A DNA stretch of 30,257 bases from Strigomonas culicis (taxonomy: Eukaryota > Euglenozoa > Kinetoplastea > Trypanosomatida > Trypanosomatidae). The notes beneath the pieces were generated by a model. The model was not told the DNA's origin and made no database searches. It saw nothing but the letters and a program-made list of their open reading frames with translations. Positions 8,603 to 19,100 of this stretch are shown here, piece after piece. Position numbers and translations under genes: made by a program. The stretch covers positions 1 through 30,257 of the forward strand of contig AUXH01000184.1 of NCBI GenBank assembly GCA_000482145.1, written 5' to 3'. How positions within the stretch are numbered: position 1 is the first letter of the stretch; each line of letters starts with the position of its first letter.

Positions 8603-9219
8603 GAGATGATAATTGACACGCTCTAACTGTAGGAAAAAAACAAAAGGGAGGAAGAGAGAGGGGAGGGAGAGAGCTATTGACGGGATTGGAAGAGTCCACA
8701 CACAAGGATAGAAGCGTATAAAAGTTGAATAGTAAAGGTTGTGGGAAAGCGCAGAGGACAGGTAAACATAAGAGTGCAATTGTGCTTCGTCTTTGATTTA
8801 TGTTTATTTGTTTAAGAGGAATTAGTAAACGAAAAAAAAAATAACAGTAACAACAACTTAATTAATTAGGAAATCAAATATGGACAACAGTAAACTCAAA
8901 AACAAAAAAAAAGTGTTTGAAGTATGAAAGCAAGAACGCAACATAAAACAAACTCCAACAATTATGGAGCACGAAGAAGAAGAGAAAAATAAAACGGTTG
9001 GCTCTATTCACAACACAAGAACAAATATAGGAACAAGTGGGGGCAAGTCACAAAATGAAAAAAAAACATCCACAAACCGACAACAAGCGGCATTGTTGTG
9101 TCTATAATAATTGTTGTTGTAGGTATGTGCGTGCATGGCACTGATGCACAGGCCTAACAAGAAGGCCACAAAAACAAATAAGGATTTAAAAAAAAATTGG
9201 GTGGCGTGCTCGGACCTCT
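8603..9219. other. AT-rich intergenic spacer (about 620 bases)
   Basis: The part nearest the 456-aa gene holds its splice signal. The part after the helicase stop codon is A-rich on the plus strand (T-rich on the transcript) and should be the helicase 3'UTR. I find no RNA gene or credible ORF. Confidence 0.6.
8627..8672 (-). promoter_or_regulatory. Strong predicted spliced-leader acceptor for the 456-aa gene
   Basis: On the minus strand about 40 nt of nearly pure C/T (8672-8632) ends in TTTTTTTCCTACAG, with the AG at 8628-8627. This resembles a textbook acceptor and places the ATG at 8602 24 nt downstream. It therefore excludes the longer open frame starting at 8779. Confidence 0.8.
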
Positions 9220-12200
9220 CTAGTCGAACTGCAGCCGCAGCGGGTCGTCGTCGTCCTCGCTGTCCCCGCCCTCCTCCACGACTGTCGTCGGCGCGGCCGG
9301 CATGGGCGGCCGGCGGTGCGCTGGCGCCGACACGGTGAAGAGCGTGGTGATCCGGTCCTTGTCGAGCGGCGCGATGCCGTTGCTGGAGTGCACCAGCAGG
9401 GACTGCATTGCGTTCGGCAGCGGCGGCGCCGTTCGCTCCGTCACCCAGCAGTAGCAGGCCGGCGGTGGTGGCGGCTCCACACGCGGGGCGCCGCGCGGCA
9501 GCTGGCGCACGCGCCGGTGGTGCTCCGCCATCTGCGCGCTGTACTCGACCTCGCCCGTTGTGATGCGCTGCAGCAGTGTGCCGAGGCCGCTCTGCAAGAG
9601 GTTCGGCAGCAGGTCCGGCCGGTCCCGCAGCTCTTCCGGGATGCCAAAGTCGGTGTCCATCTCGGAGAGGTGCTTCACGAAGGCGGCCGTGTCCTCCGGC
9701 TTCACCCGCTGCTCCACCTGGAGCTGCATGACGCACAGCCGCGCGCACTGCATGCGGCGCAGCTGCAGCAGCTGCAGGCCCGTCATGCGGTCCGTCATGA
9801 AGACGTGGGTCGTGCCCATGTAGCACACGCGGAAAAAGAACTGGTCCTCCGTCTCCTCGTACATCGCCGTCGACGCGAAGACAATGAGCAGCAGGTTGAA
9901 GATGCCGCAGCTGACCTGCGTCGCGAAGGTGCACAGCAGCTTGTTGTAGGTCGCCGTGAGCGACAGCGGCACGCACACGGTGTTGTACGTCCACGGGCAG
10001 ACGGTGGGCACGAACGTGTCCTTCAGGCAGCGCATGTCGATGAACACGCCGGAGCCGATGTGGCCCTTGCGCTGCGCGTAGACGCCGTCGTGGCGGACGG
10101 CGACGGCCCACTGCACGTGGGCGGCGACGCTCAGCAAATTCAGCAGACTCACCGACCGCTCGAACTGCGCGCGCAGCACGTCGATGTCCTCCACATCCGG
10201 AAACGGGATGACCGCCTTCACCTGCTCCTTGATCTGCTGCACCAGGTGCACCGTGTCGACGAGCCGGGTGCGGCTCAAGAAGCGCTCCTCGCACCACTGC
10301 TCCTGCGCCTCCTCGGAGAGCCCGTCGCGCTGCATGTCGAGGTAGTCCAGGATGGCCCCGAGGCAGCAGATGATGTCGCTCTTGAACTCGCCGTGGTACT
10401 GCCGCATCTTGTTCGAGACGCTTTCGCCGTACTGCTTCTTCTTCTCGCGGTCCGTGAGGTTGTAGGGCACGTAGAAGGGCGAGCGCGTCGCCTCCACCGC
10501 GGCGAGGTAGATGCCCAGCGTCGGCATGCCGAACAGCAGCGAGTAGAAGATGGTCGAACCCGCCTCGATCGCCGTGGGTGCGTGCGACACGATGAGGCCC
10601 TTCATCGTCACCTGATACTCCAGCCCCGTCAGGTACTTCTGGATCGCCTCCTGGTCGCCCGCCGTGGGCGCCTCCTCCGCCGCCGCCTCCCGCGGCTCGT
10701 CCGCCACCGGCGCGGCGGACGAGCCGCCGCGCAGCGCCTCCGAGAGGAGCGCGTTCCACGCCTTGGAGGCCTCCGTCTCGGCGGTCTCTCCCTGCTTGAA
10801 GCGCACGACCTCCGCGGCCGCGAGCTTATCCGCCAGGGGCAGGATGAAGCCGCCGTCGCGCAGCGTGTGCAGGCTGTGCCGCACGCTCACCGGCCGCGGC
10901 TTCTCGCGGCACAGGCCGAACACCGCGAAAGGCGACGCGGTGAGCTGCAGCGAGTGCAGCACGAGCTCATTCAGCACCGCGTTGGCGATGGGGTTGTCGA
11001 CCGTCGTCAGCTCCTCGTGGTGCGTCTTGGACAGCATGAGGAAGTAAAAGCCCTGCTGCACGCGGCCGGTGCGGCCGCGCCGCTGTCGGCAGTTGTTCGG
11101 GCCCTCCCACAGCAGCTGCAGCGGGGGGAAGCCGATGGAGTACGCGTTGCGCTCCGAGATGATGGGCCGCTTGCATGTGCCGGAGTCAATCACGAAGACC
11201 ACGTCCGGCAGCGTCAGGCTCACCTCGGCAATGTCCGTCGCGATGTACACCTTCTTCTTCGTGCTCGACTCGCGCTCGAGCGCGGACTGGATGAAGGACA
11301 GGTCGACGTCGCGGTACCAGGCAATGGGGTCGAGCTGGCTGTCCAGGTTGTCCTTGACCCACTTGGTGAGGTGTTCCACGAGCGTACGGCCGGGCAGGAA
11401 GACGAGAATGCTGTGCTGCGGCGCGGCCACGCGGGCGAGGTACTCCAGTGTCTGTTTCACCATGTACATGACGTGCTGCAGCTGCAGGCTCTCCACCACG
11501 TGGTCGGGCCGCACCGTCGGCGCGTTGTACGCGCAGCCGACCAGCTTGGCAATGTCCTCTGCATAGTAGGTGTGCACCGGGAACATGACGTTCGCCTGGT
11601 TGTACTCGCCGACGGCGGTGTCGCGGTCGAAGAAGTCGCGGTACTCCTCCACGCAGGTGGTCGCGCTACAGAGGATGATTTTGAACTTCTTGGGGTATTT
11701 GCGCAGCACCAGCTTGAGCAGCAGCAGCAGCAGCTCCACCTCCGGCGTGCGCTCGTGGATCTCGTCGAGGAAGATGTGCGTGAAGGGGATCGCTGCCGGG
11801 TCGCGCCAGAGGAGGAAGAGGAAGAGGGTGTAGTTCGTCACGTACATGAGGGCCGTCTCACCCAGCTCGCCGCAGTGCTCCCCGCGCACGGAGTAGCCCA
11901 CGCGCTCACCGGGCTTTGTGCCCAGCATCTTCGCGACGCGCTCCGCTAGGTTGATCGTCGCCGTCCGCCGCGGCTGCGCGCTGACGATGTTCGCGCCGGC
12001 CACGGACTCCAGCACCTTCTTCGGGATCAGCGTGCTCTTGCCCGTGCCGGTGTCCGTCACGATGAACACCACGTCGTTGCGCTCGATGAGCTCGAAGCAG
12101 CGGTCCGTGTCGATCGTGCCGCTCGCCCCGTGCGCGCTGGTGCGCTTCTGTTCCTTGAGGTGCTCCGCGACGTTCTCCTCGTCGTCCTGGTCCGCGTACT

Positions 12201-12972
12201 GCACACGGAACTGTTCCTGCAGGGCCGGGTCCGGCTCGCGCGGCGCCTGCGGCGCACGCGCCTCCGCCATGGCGCGCGCCTCGACGGCGGCCAGCCCGGC
12301 CGGGGACGCGGGGTCCTCCGCCGCCACCGCCGCCGCGCCGACCTCCGCCCCGCCCTCGCGCATCCGCGCGGTGTACTGGTGCAGCGCCTCCGCGGGGTTG
12401 CCGCCGCGCTGCATCTGCTCCAGGAGCTGGAGGATGTTGCTGCCGCCGTCCGCGTCCGAGTGCGTGAGCTCCGCGACGACCGTGCAGCCCTGCTGGGGGT
12501 CGCGCCGCGCGCCGCCCCGGCCCTGCGCGCTGCGCGGCTGCGGCCTCGTGAAGCCGGCCGCCGTGAAGGGAGCGCCGTCGCCCGCGTTCGCAGCGTAGTG
12601 GTCGCGGTTGTTGGGATAGGCACTATTGTTATTAGTATAGTTGTTGTTGTTATTATTGTTATAGTGTGGGCGGCCGCCACCGCGGCCGTACTGGCCCATG
12701 CCGCCGCGTCCGCGGTAGGCGGACTGCTGGCTGTCGGGGCCTCCTTGGCCGTTATCACTACAGAAGGGACGGTTATTATGATTGTTGTGGTGGTTCGCAT
12801 AGCGGTTGTTGTTGTTGTTGTTGTTGTTGTTATTGTTGTAGTTGGGATTATTACCACGGTGAGGCAGGTGGCCGCTGCCGTCGCTGTTCATGCCGCGTCC
12901 ATCCGCGTTATAAAAATTCATGTTAGGATTGTTATTATTATGGGGATTATTGAAAGTAAACTGTTGGTTCAT
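9220..12972 (-). CDS. DExH-box RNA helicase with Asn-rich/RGG N-terminus (1250 aa)
   Basis: A superfamily 2 ATP-dependent RNA helicase of the DEAH/RHA group. Motifs are complete and in order: I DTGTGKST (307-314), Ia SAQPRR (331-336), II DEIH (403-406), III SAT (436-438), V ATDIAEVSL (578-586) and VI QRRGRTGR (630-637). Residues from about 670 onward should form the winged-helix, ratchet and OB-type modules of this group, but the C-terminal half is hard to assign by eye. Residues 1-127 are unusual: Asn-rich with an 11-12 residue Asn run near 46-56, plus RGRGGMGQYGRGGGRP (88-103), a typical RGG-type RNA-binding and arginine-methylation region. No presequence is visible, so a cytosolic or nuclear site is more likely than mitochondrial. 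The target RNA cannot be told. The start at 12972 is the first ATG after the tract at about 12987-13012. Confidence 0.95.
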   Translation of the reverse strand: MNQQFTFNNPHNNNNPNMNFYNADGRGMNSDGSGHLPHRGNNPNYNNNNNNNNNNNRYANHHNNHNNRPFCSDNGQGGPDSQQSAYRGRGGMGQYGRGGGRPHYNNNNNNNYTNNNSAYPNNRDHYAANAGDGAPFTAAGFTRPQPRSAQGRGGARRDPQQGCTVVAELTHSDADGGSNILQLLEQMQRGGNPAEALHQYTARMREGGAEVGAAAVAAEDPASPAGLAAVEARAMAEARAPQAPREPDPALQEQFRVQYADQDDEENVAEHLKEQKRTSAHGASGTIDTDRCFELIERNDVVFIVTDTGTGKSTLIPKKVLESVAGANIVSAQPRRTATINLAERVAKMLGTKPGERVGYSVRGEHCGELGETALMYVTNYTLFLFLLWRDPAAIPFTHIFLDEIHERTPEVELLLLLLKLVLRKYPKKFKIILCSATTCVEEYRDFFDRDTAVGEYNQANVMFPVHTYYAEDIAKLVGCAYNAPTVRPDHVVESLQLQHVMYMVKQTLEYLARVAAPQHSILVFLPGRTLVEHLTKWVKDNLDSQLDPIAWYRDVDLSFIQSALERESSTKKKVYIATDIAEVSLTLPDVVFVIDSGTCKRPIISERNAYSIGFPPLQLLWEGPNNCRQRRGRTGRVQQGFYFLMLSKTHHEELTTVDNPIANAVLNELVLHSLQLTASPFAVFGLCREKPRPVSVRHSLHTLRDGGFILPLADKLAAAEVVRFKQGETAETEASKAWNALLSEALRGGSSAAPVADEPREAAAEEAPTAGDQEAIQKYLTGLEYQVTMKGLIVSHAPTAIEAGSTIFYSLLFGMPTLGIYLAAVEATRSPFYVPYNLTDREKKKQYGESVSNKMRQYHGEFKSDIICCLGAILDYLDMQRDGLSEEAQEQWCEERFLSRTRLVDTVHLVQQIKEQVKAVIPFPDVEDIDVLRAQFERSVSLLNLLSVAAHVQWAVAVRHDGVYAQRKGHIGSGVFIDMRCLKDTFVPTVCPWTYNTVCVPLSLTATYNKLLCTFATQVSCGIFNLLLIVFASTAMYEETEDQFFFRVCYMGTTHVFMTDRMTGLQLLQLRRMQCARLCVMQLQVEQRVKPEDTAAFVKHLSEMDTDFGIPEELRDRPDLLPNLLQSGLGTLLQRITTGEVEYSAQMAEHHRRVRQLPRGAPRVEPPPPPACYCWVTERTAPPLPNAMQSLLVHSSNGIAPLDKDRITTLFTVSAPAHRRPPMPAAPTTVVEEGGDSEDDDDPLRLQFD
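12620..12962 (-). repeat. Asn-codon (AAC/AAT) trinucleotide repeats in the helicase N-terminus
   Basis: Several short GTT/ATT arrays lie on the plus strand, the clearest at 12804-12842 and a smaller one at about 12641-12662. On the coding strand they encode Asn runs. The codons mix AAC and AAT, and the local GC content is lower than in the rest of the gene. Such arrays commonly vary in length between alleles. Confidence 0.9.
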
Positions 12973-13940
12973 GTTCCTCCGCGGCGTTCACAACAAAAAG
13001 TAAAAGAAGCAAAGGTCTATGTACGCAGTGAGCAATTATCTTTGTTGTTGTTGTTTATTTTCTTGTTGTTGTCCTGTATTTGAGTATGTTTGGACTCTAT
13101 GATGCTTTGATATCGATCCTCAAACTACCGCACACAAACGTAATAGTGTATATTTAAAAGAGAGAGAGAGAGATAGTAACTATCTGTTTCTAATTCTATG
13201 TTTCGACCTTTATGATATATGCGTTGCCTTTGAAATGTGTTAAATGGCTTTAATAATGATAATTACGAAATTATATGTATTAAAGGTAATAAAGTGAAAC
13301 AAGCGTGATTGAAAAAACAGCAAGCGTAAGACACAATGCAAAGATCTCAATCAAAAAAAAAAATGAAAATAAAACGGTAAGAAGTAGAAATTGGTAGTAA
13401 TATAATCAGTTTTCTTCCGTACTTTTCTCTATTTTTTTTTCTTTAGAAAAATGGAAATAAAAGAAGTGATAGAATGGCGAAGAAAGGGGGAAAGAACAGT
13501 AAGGGTGGAATGCAAGGTACATGAGCACTAAGAGAGAAACATGCGAGGTGGAAAATAAGAAAAACACGAACGAAAAGGAAAAAATGAGCATAATTATGTA
13601 AAGAAGAATAGAAAAGGAAAAGAGCATTATGCACAAGCACACAGGTGATAATTGGCATGTATGCAAAACATATTGAACAAAGGTATGATTTGGTAAAGGG
13701 CAATGAAAAAAAAAGATTAGTCACCCTTATGTAGTGTAATGACGCTGATATACACTAGTTATTATTCATACGCTGCCCACATTGCGGCGTCAGTTTAGTA
13801 TTAAGGTGTTGCTGTTTATTGTTGCTCTTATGTTTGAACCCAAAGGAACAAACAACAGATCCACAAAAAAAAAGGAAGAAAGAGAAAAGGATGGTGCTGA
13901 CACCATCCTTGCCTGTGAACATGAATTATTGATGATAGCT
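12973..13940. other. Long AT-rich intergenic spacer (about 970 bases)
   Basis: This spacer separates the helicase start from the ATP-grasp stop. A modest C/T tract on the minus strand (about 13012-12987) precedes the helicase. The only AG between it and the ATG is at 12978-12977, which would leave a 5'UTR of about 4 nt. A GA dinucleotide run lies at 13160-13173. Short minus-strand frames (13406-13724) encode Phe/Leu/Ser-rich low-complexity peptides and are not called. Confidence 0.55.
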
Positions 13941-15515
13941 CTACAGTTGTGCCATCCCCTGCTGCTCCTCCTCTGCCCCCACCTGCTGAACAAAGTGCTC
14001 CGTGAGGTACTGGATGCGCGTGACCGCCTCCGTGACGGAGCCGCCCTCCGTCACCATCCAGCACAGCAAGTACATGCGCTTCGGCGGCGGGCACACATGA
14101 TCGCCCACCATCGCCGAGACGCTGTAGCCGACGAGCGGCACGTCGCCACCGAGGTCGGCCCGCAGCCGCGGTGCGGTGGTCGGCAGCTGCAGCCGTGTCA
14201 GGACCCCTTCGCGCGCGGGGTACAGGTTCACGGAGGCCGCGTAGCGGCCCGCGGCGTAGAAGCCGTCGCCGCTGCCGCCGAGCGCCGCGGCGACGGCGGC
14301 GGTGTCGGCCAGCAGCTCCCGGTCGCCACGCGTGGCCAGCACGTGCGCCACGTACGGGCGGACGGGCAGCCCCAGCGCGCACCGCGCGAAGCACTCGCCG
14401 AGCTCCAGGCCGTTGTAGGCCGTCTTGAGCATCGTGTTGGTCTCCGCGCTGCCGAGGCGGCAGTTCACCTCGATGAGGTACGCGCGCTTGCGCTGCGGGT
14501 CGTATTTGGCCTCAAAGTGCAGCACCCCGTGCAGGCAGGCACCCTGCGCCCGCACGTAGTCCAGGAAAAGATCGCGCAGACTGCGCTGCGCCGCGGCCGG
14601 CAGCGCCGACGGGCACAGCCCGCCCGTCTCCGCGAAGTAAGGCGGCGCGGTGGGGAAGTTGTCCGAGATGGCGCAGAAGATCACCTCGCCGTGCTCCACC
14701 ACCGCGTCGATATCCACCTCGTGGCCGTCCACGTACTCCTCCACAATCACCAGCGTCCCGTACGTCGTGGCGAGCGTCATGGCACTGTCCCACCGGCCCT
14801 GCCCCTCCGCCATCTCCGCCTCCGCCGGGGACGGCGGCCGGCTTCCCGCGGCCACCGGCTGCGTGAGCGCGCGGAAGTGCTTCATGTCCGGGTGGTGGTC
14901 AAACTGCGCCCACATGGTCAGCGCGTGCGCCGCGACGGCCTCGACCGTGTCGCAGCGCCGCACGAGCAGGCTGCCGGCGCCGGGGCTCGGCTTCAGCACA
15001 ACGGGAAAGGCCAAGTCGCCGAGGGCCGCCGCTACAGCAGAGAGCAGCCGCTCCCACGCCTCGCCGCCACCCGGCGCCGCGCAGGCACGCCACCACGGCG
15101 GCTGCTCCAGCACCACCGGGCCGCGCGGCACGGCCAGCCGGCGGCGCTGGCAGAAGAGCCGAAAGTTCGCCTTGAGGTTGTTCTCCTGCAGCGCCGCCGG
15201 CGGCAGCGGCAGCGGCCGCAGCCCAAAGTGCGTCGCCACGACAGCCGCTGTGTAGACCGCGTACTCGTCCAGCGACACAATCGCATCCGGCCGGAGGCGC
15301 GACGCGGAAAGGAAGTCCGCCAGCGCCGGCAGCAGCTCCGCCACGTCGCAGGTGTCGGCCTGGAGGTGGTGGTGGAAGAGGCCCTCGAACGCGGGCGGCA
15401 GCGGCGCCACGGGGTGCACCAGCACCAGTGTGAGGCCGCAGCGCCGCAGGTGCGCGTACACGGGCGCGCGTGCTACACTGCTCGTGCGCAGAAAGACCAT
15501 TACTTTGCCGTCCAT
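13941..15515 (-). CDS. ATP-grasp ligase of the carnosine synthase / L-amino acid ligase type (524 aa)
   Basis: An ATP-grasp enzyme, which joins a carboxylate to an amine through an acyl-phosphate. Residues 1-110 form the pre-ATP-grasp domain. The nucleotide-binding segment is FPVVLKPSPGAGS (170-182), with Lys175 as the expected ATP-contacting lysine. The hinge and following strand are VEEYVDGHEVDIDAVVEHGE (258-277). A substrate-loop-like FAETGGLCPSALP follows at about 295-307. The metal and phosphate motifs are GVLHFEAKYDP (330-340) and LIEVNCRLGS (347-356), giving Glu335, Glu349, Asn351 and Arg353. Residues 370-524 match the C-terminal lobe of this subgroup. The closest families by motif are carnosine synthase and bacterial dipeptide ligases; biotin carboxylase-like and D-Ala ligase types fit less well. 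The substrate cannot be read from sequence. No presequence is visible, suggesting a cytosolic protein. The start ATG lies 17 nt after the predicted acceptor at 15533. Confidence 0.9.
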   Translation of the reverse strand: MDGKVMVFLRTSSVARAPVYAHLRRCGLTLVLVHPVAPLPPAFEGLFHHHLQADTCDVAELLPALADFLSASRLRPDAIVSLDEYAVYTAAVVATHFGLRPLPLPPAALQENNLKANFRLFCQRRRLAVPRGPVVLEQPPWWRACAAPGGGEAWERLLSAVAAALGDLAFPVVLKPSPGAGSLLVRRCDTVEAVAAHALTMWAQFDHHPDMKHFRALTQPVAAGSRPPSPAEAEMAEGQGRWDSAMTLATTYGTLVIVEEYVDGHEVDIDAVVEHGEVIFCAISDNFPTAPPYFAETGGLCPSALPAAAQRSLRDLFLDYVRAQGACLHGVLHFEAKYDPQRKRAYLIEVNCRLGSAETNTMLKTAYNGLELGECFARCALGLPVRPYVAHVLATRGDRELLADTAAVAAALGGSGDGFYAAGRYAASVNLYPAREGVLTRLQLPTTAPRLRADLGGDVPLVGYSVSAMVGDHVCPPPKRMYLLCWMVTEGGSVTEAVTRIQYLTEHFVQQVGAEEEQQGMAQL

Positions 15516-15532
15516 AGCTCTGCGAGGGAGTT

Positions 15533-15560
15533 CTAAATAAAAAAAAAAGAGAGAGAGAGA
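15533..15560 (-). promoter_or_regulatory. Predicted spliced-leader acceptor for the ATP-grasp gene
   Basis: The minus strand reads six CT units, then a T run, then ATTTAG, with the AG at 15534-15533. The 5'UTR would be 17 nt and contains no ATG. Confidence 0.75.
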
Positions 15561-15689
15561 ACTGGTCGAGGAAAAATAAGTAAAGGACAGTTCCTCTCAG
15601 TTTTTTTTTCTTCTTTTTTATCTAGAAGAGTTTGTAAGCGCTGTGCACGTCAAGAAAGAAAGGAAAATGAAGAACACTCACTCTTTTCA

Positions 15690-15711
15690 CTCTCTCTCTC
15701 TCTCTCTCTCT
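15690..15711. repeat. (TC)n microsatellite
   Basis: About 11 perfect CT units on the plus strand. It is purine-rich on the transcribed strand, so it is not a splice signal for the minus-strand genes. Confidence 0.95.
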
Positions 15712-16121
15712 GTTGCTTTATTATTTTTGTATTTTTATTTTGATGTAGTGATTGCTATAATCGCTAAAGATATAGCTTCTTCTCCGAAAAGAAGAAAAAA
15801 AAGGTAAATATGATAAGGGTGGAAAAAAAAATGAAAAGGGAAAAGGAAAGAGAATAGTTAAGTGAAGTGACACGATCTCTCTTTTCCCTGTGTATAAATG
15901 GATATACTAGAAAGAACAAAAAAGAAGCGCTGGCGCTCCCTTGAAAGGAAAAGGAAGAGAAATAGACGAGAGGAAGAAAAAAAAAGTTCATACGCACATT
16001 GAGGGGATCCAATACAACCGAGCACCAAAGAAAAAAGGGGCAACCACCTGCCTTACAACTCTGCCTCTATACATATCTCGCTCTTGGTAAAACTAATAGC
16101 AATTCAACAGCATAAAAGGGT

Positions 16122-19100
16122 TCAAAGTTCATTGGGTAGAGAGAAACCGGTGTGTCTGCCGCCACTCGCCTCCTCCTCCTCCTCCTCCTCTGTGTCGCCC
16201 CGGCCCGGGTCCGACTGCCGCTGCACGCCCCTGAGCACGGCCGCGGCAGCCCCCCACACGCCGGCGGCGAGCTGCCGCGCCGCGACCGGTGCCTTGCGCA
16301 CGAGGCTGCGCCGTGGGTCCCGGCCGGTCGTGCGCGCCGCGCGCAGCCCCTCGCGCCACCGCTCGCGCCCCTCGTGGACGCCCTCGCGGAAGGTACGCGG
16401 CGGCGGCCCCGCCGCCGCGGCGCCCACGAGCAGCAGGTGCTCCATGTAGCTCGACCACATGCCGCCTACGCTCGCGGCCTGCGAGAGGACGGTGCTGCCC
16501 AGCACGCGCGAGGCGCGCCGCAGCGACTGCAGGACGGTGCCGCCCGGCGGCACGGTGAAGGGCACGCGCAGTAGCGTTGCCGAGGCGTGGCCGACCGCCA
16601 CCACCGCCCGCAGCGGCGGCAGCGCACCGCACAGCACCGAGAGGAGCAGCAGGTGCCGCCGCCCACCGCAGGCCGCGAGGTGCCGCGCAAGCGCCGCCGA
16701 CGCCACGCCCCGCAGGTGCACCGCCGGCAGCGGCAGCGGCGTCCGGCGCAGGCGCAGCCGGCGCGCCAGCGGCAGCTGCTGCAGCGACGCCACCCACGAC
16801 GACCTCGCCGCCCGCTCCCCCTCCCCTTCCGCCTCCGCGGCCGTGACCACGCACGCCACTTCGCTTTGCAGCGTCCCGGACACCGTTAGCACGGTGGGGT
16901 AGAGGTCCAAGGCGTGGAAGAAGAGCGGCGGCGGTGCGCCCGGCAGCGTGTTGGGGTCGAAGGTGGGCGGAGCAAAGGTGGAGGGTGCCGGGGCCGGGGA
17001 GGGCGAGAAGAAGTCCTCCGCCCACGCCGCGACGTTCGGGTCGCAGTCGAGCGACACCGGCTGCAGTCGGATGGCGACCACCTCCTCGCGCGCCCCCCCA
17101 CGCGGCCCTGCCGCTGCAGACGCCGGCAGACGCACCCACTCCAGCCGCACGAGCGGCGCGGTGGCGGCCGCCAGCCAGCCGCCACCCGCGCCGGCCGCCC
17201 CGGTGGGGTACAGGATGGGCACCGCGTGCTCGGGGCGGCGGCGGCGCTGCGCCGCCCCCGCCGCGGGCGGACAAAATGTCCGCACGAGCGTCGCCGACGT
17301 GGTGTAGGACACCGCCGCGTATGGGACGCGTAGCAGGAGACTCTTCGTCGCGGCCGCCGTGGCGCGGAACAGGTCGAGCTGCAGCTGCACCCGCCGCGCC
17401 TCCACCACGACCACCATGGGGCTGGCACCCGCCTTCCCAGACGTGCGGCCGCACAAGGTCGACAGGTGGGACGCGAAAAAGTCGTCCGCGGTGCTGCGTC
17501 GCACGGGATGCAGGGCATGCCCCTCGGGCGTGGTACCACGGTCGGCGGCCGTCAAGAAGCCCATCACCCGTCCCCCGTAGAGGAACACCTCAATGTCCAC
17601 GGGGGGTGCCTGCCGCTTGCGAAAGAAGTCGCACGCCGCAGAGAGCTCCTCCGGTGAAGACGGCGGCTGCGCCGCTCGCGGTGTCAGCTGCGCGCCGGTC
17701 CCGCTCGGCTGGAGGTACTGCGGCTGCGCCCGCACGGCCTGTGCGAGGTCGAACCGACCCCCTCCGTCGTCCCGATCCGCGCGGAAAACCGTCCAGGCAC
17801 CGAAAGGTAGCGGTGGGGCCACGGGAGGAGCAGCAGCAGCTCCGCCCACAACAGCCGCAGGGCCTGTGCGCGGGGGTGCGACGGGCTCCAGTGGCTCCTC
17901 GCGTGGCGAGCCCCTCCACCACAGACGCTCCTCCCCCTCCGCGGACCCCTCCACGGCCGGTCCACTCACCGCCGAGCACAGGCTGCCGCACGTCGGCAGG
18001 TCCGTCTCTGCCGCAGCGCCGTGACACTCCTGATAGGCGGCGCTGTCCGCATCGTAGGGAGCATACACCGCCTGCGGTGAGGACGTGCGAGTAGAAAAAA
18101 AGAATGGCCGCTGGTGCGGGTACGGCCTCGGCCGCCGCAGCCAGCGGCGCCCCTCGCGCGACGCGTCAGGCGGGAGCGCACCGGCCTGTCCACCAGGGCT
18201 GCACCACAGCGCCGCTTCCGTCAGCACATCATAAAACGGGTAACACGTTTCGTCCGGCGTGCAGTAGTCGCCTGTATACATGTGATAGCGCACCGCCGCC
18301 GCAGTCGCCGTGGTGGTGCCGGGGCTGTCCTGGAGGTTGCCATCGTAGCCGGTCAGATTGTGTGGCAGCCCCACCCGCTCGCCGCACGGCCGGCGCCCGT
18401 CACCTGGAGCAGCAGCGGCAGCATCCGATCGCGCGGAGCGCCAGAGGCCCAGGTGCTGGTAGTGGGGGCAGCGCGCCACGAGATGGTGGGGCGGGTACAC
18501 GTAGAGAAGGTCGACACCGCTGATGAGCGCCTGCAGGGCAGTGGTGAAGGCTCCAAAGGTGTCCTTCACGAAGAAGAAATCGACCTTGGGCTTGCGAACG
18601 CAGACCACCACCGGCCTCTCCGTGGGCCCGCCCTCCCGTGACGTGCGGAGGGGAATCGTGACCTCCACCAGCGGCTCCTCAACGTCGCCGTCCGCGCTGC
18701 CATCTTGGTGCAGCAGCAGCACGCGCGTGAAGCCAATGCGCGCGAGCGCCGGTGCCCAGTCGGAGGACGGGGTGGGCGACGCCCACCGCTCGACCGTCTG
18801 TCGACACACAAACACGTGCGGGAAGAGGCCCCGCGCGTTGTCAAAGACATGCAGCGACACCGGCGCGCGCAGCCAGCACGCAAGGCGCCGTCCCGGCGGC
18901 GCCCCCTCCCTCGCGGCGCCGAGGTGGGCGTGCACGAGCGGTGCCGTGAGCAGCAGCACAGGCGTGCTGCCGAGGCCGGGCAGCGGCGTGGGGCACGGCT
19001 GGTACGCCAGCCGCACCTGCCGCAAGACAAGTGAGAGCTCTGGGGGCGACACCACCGCTGTTTTCGCACAACGGGGGATCGTTTCTTGCGGATCCACGCA

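Larger units (their letters stand above)
15516..16121. other. AT-rich intergenic spacer (about 600 bases)
   Basis: It holds the ATP-grasp splice signal at its left end and the 3' region of the ATG2 gene at its right end, with a TC microsatellite between. The minus-strand frames at 15764-16043 are Phe/Ser-rich low-complexity and are not called. Confidence 0.6.

Noticed and set aside
7232..8779. Longer version of the 456-aa protein starting at 8779
   Set aside because: The extra 59 codons include a strong polypyrimidine tract ending in TACAG at 8627, so they would be removed by trans-splicing.
9316..11949. 877-codon open frame on the plus strand
   Set aside because: It lies antisense to the helicase, whose motifs are complete. 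The translation is Arg/His/Leu/Val-rich with no domain, as expected from the antisense of GC-rich codons.
13782..15536. 584-codon plus-strand open frame
   Set aside because: It is antisense to the ATP-grasp gene, with Arg/His-rich composition and no motif.
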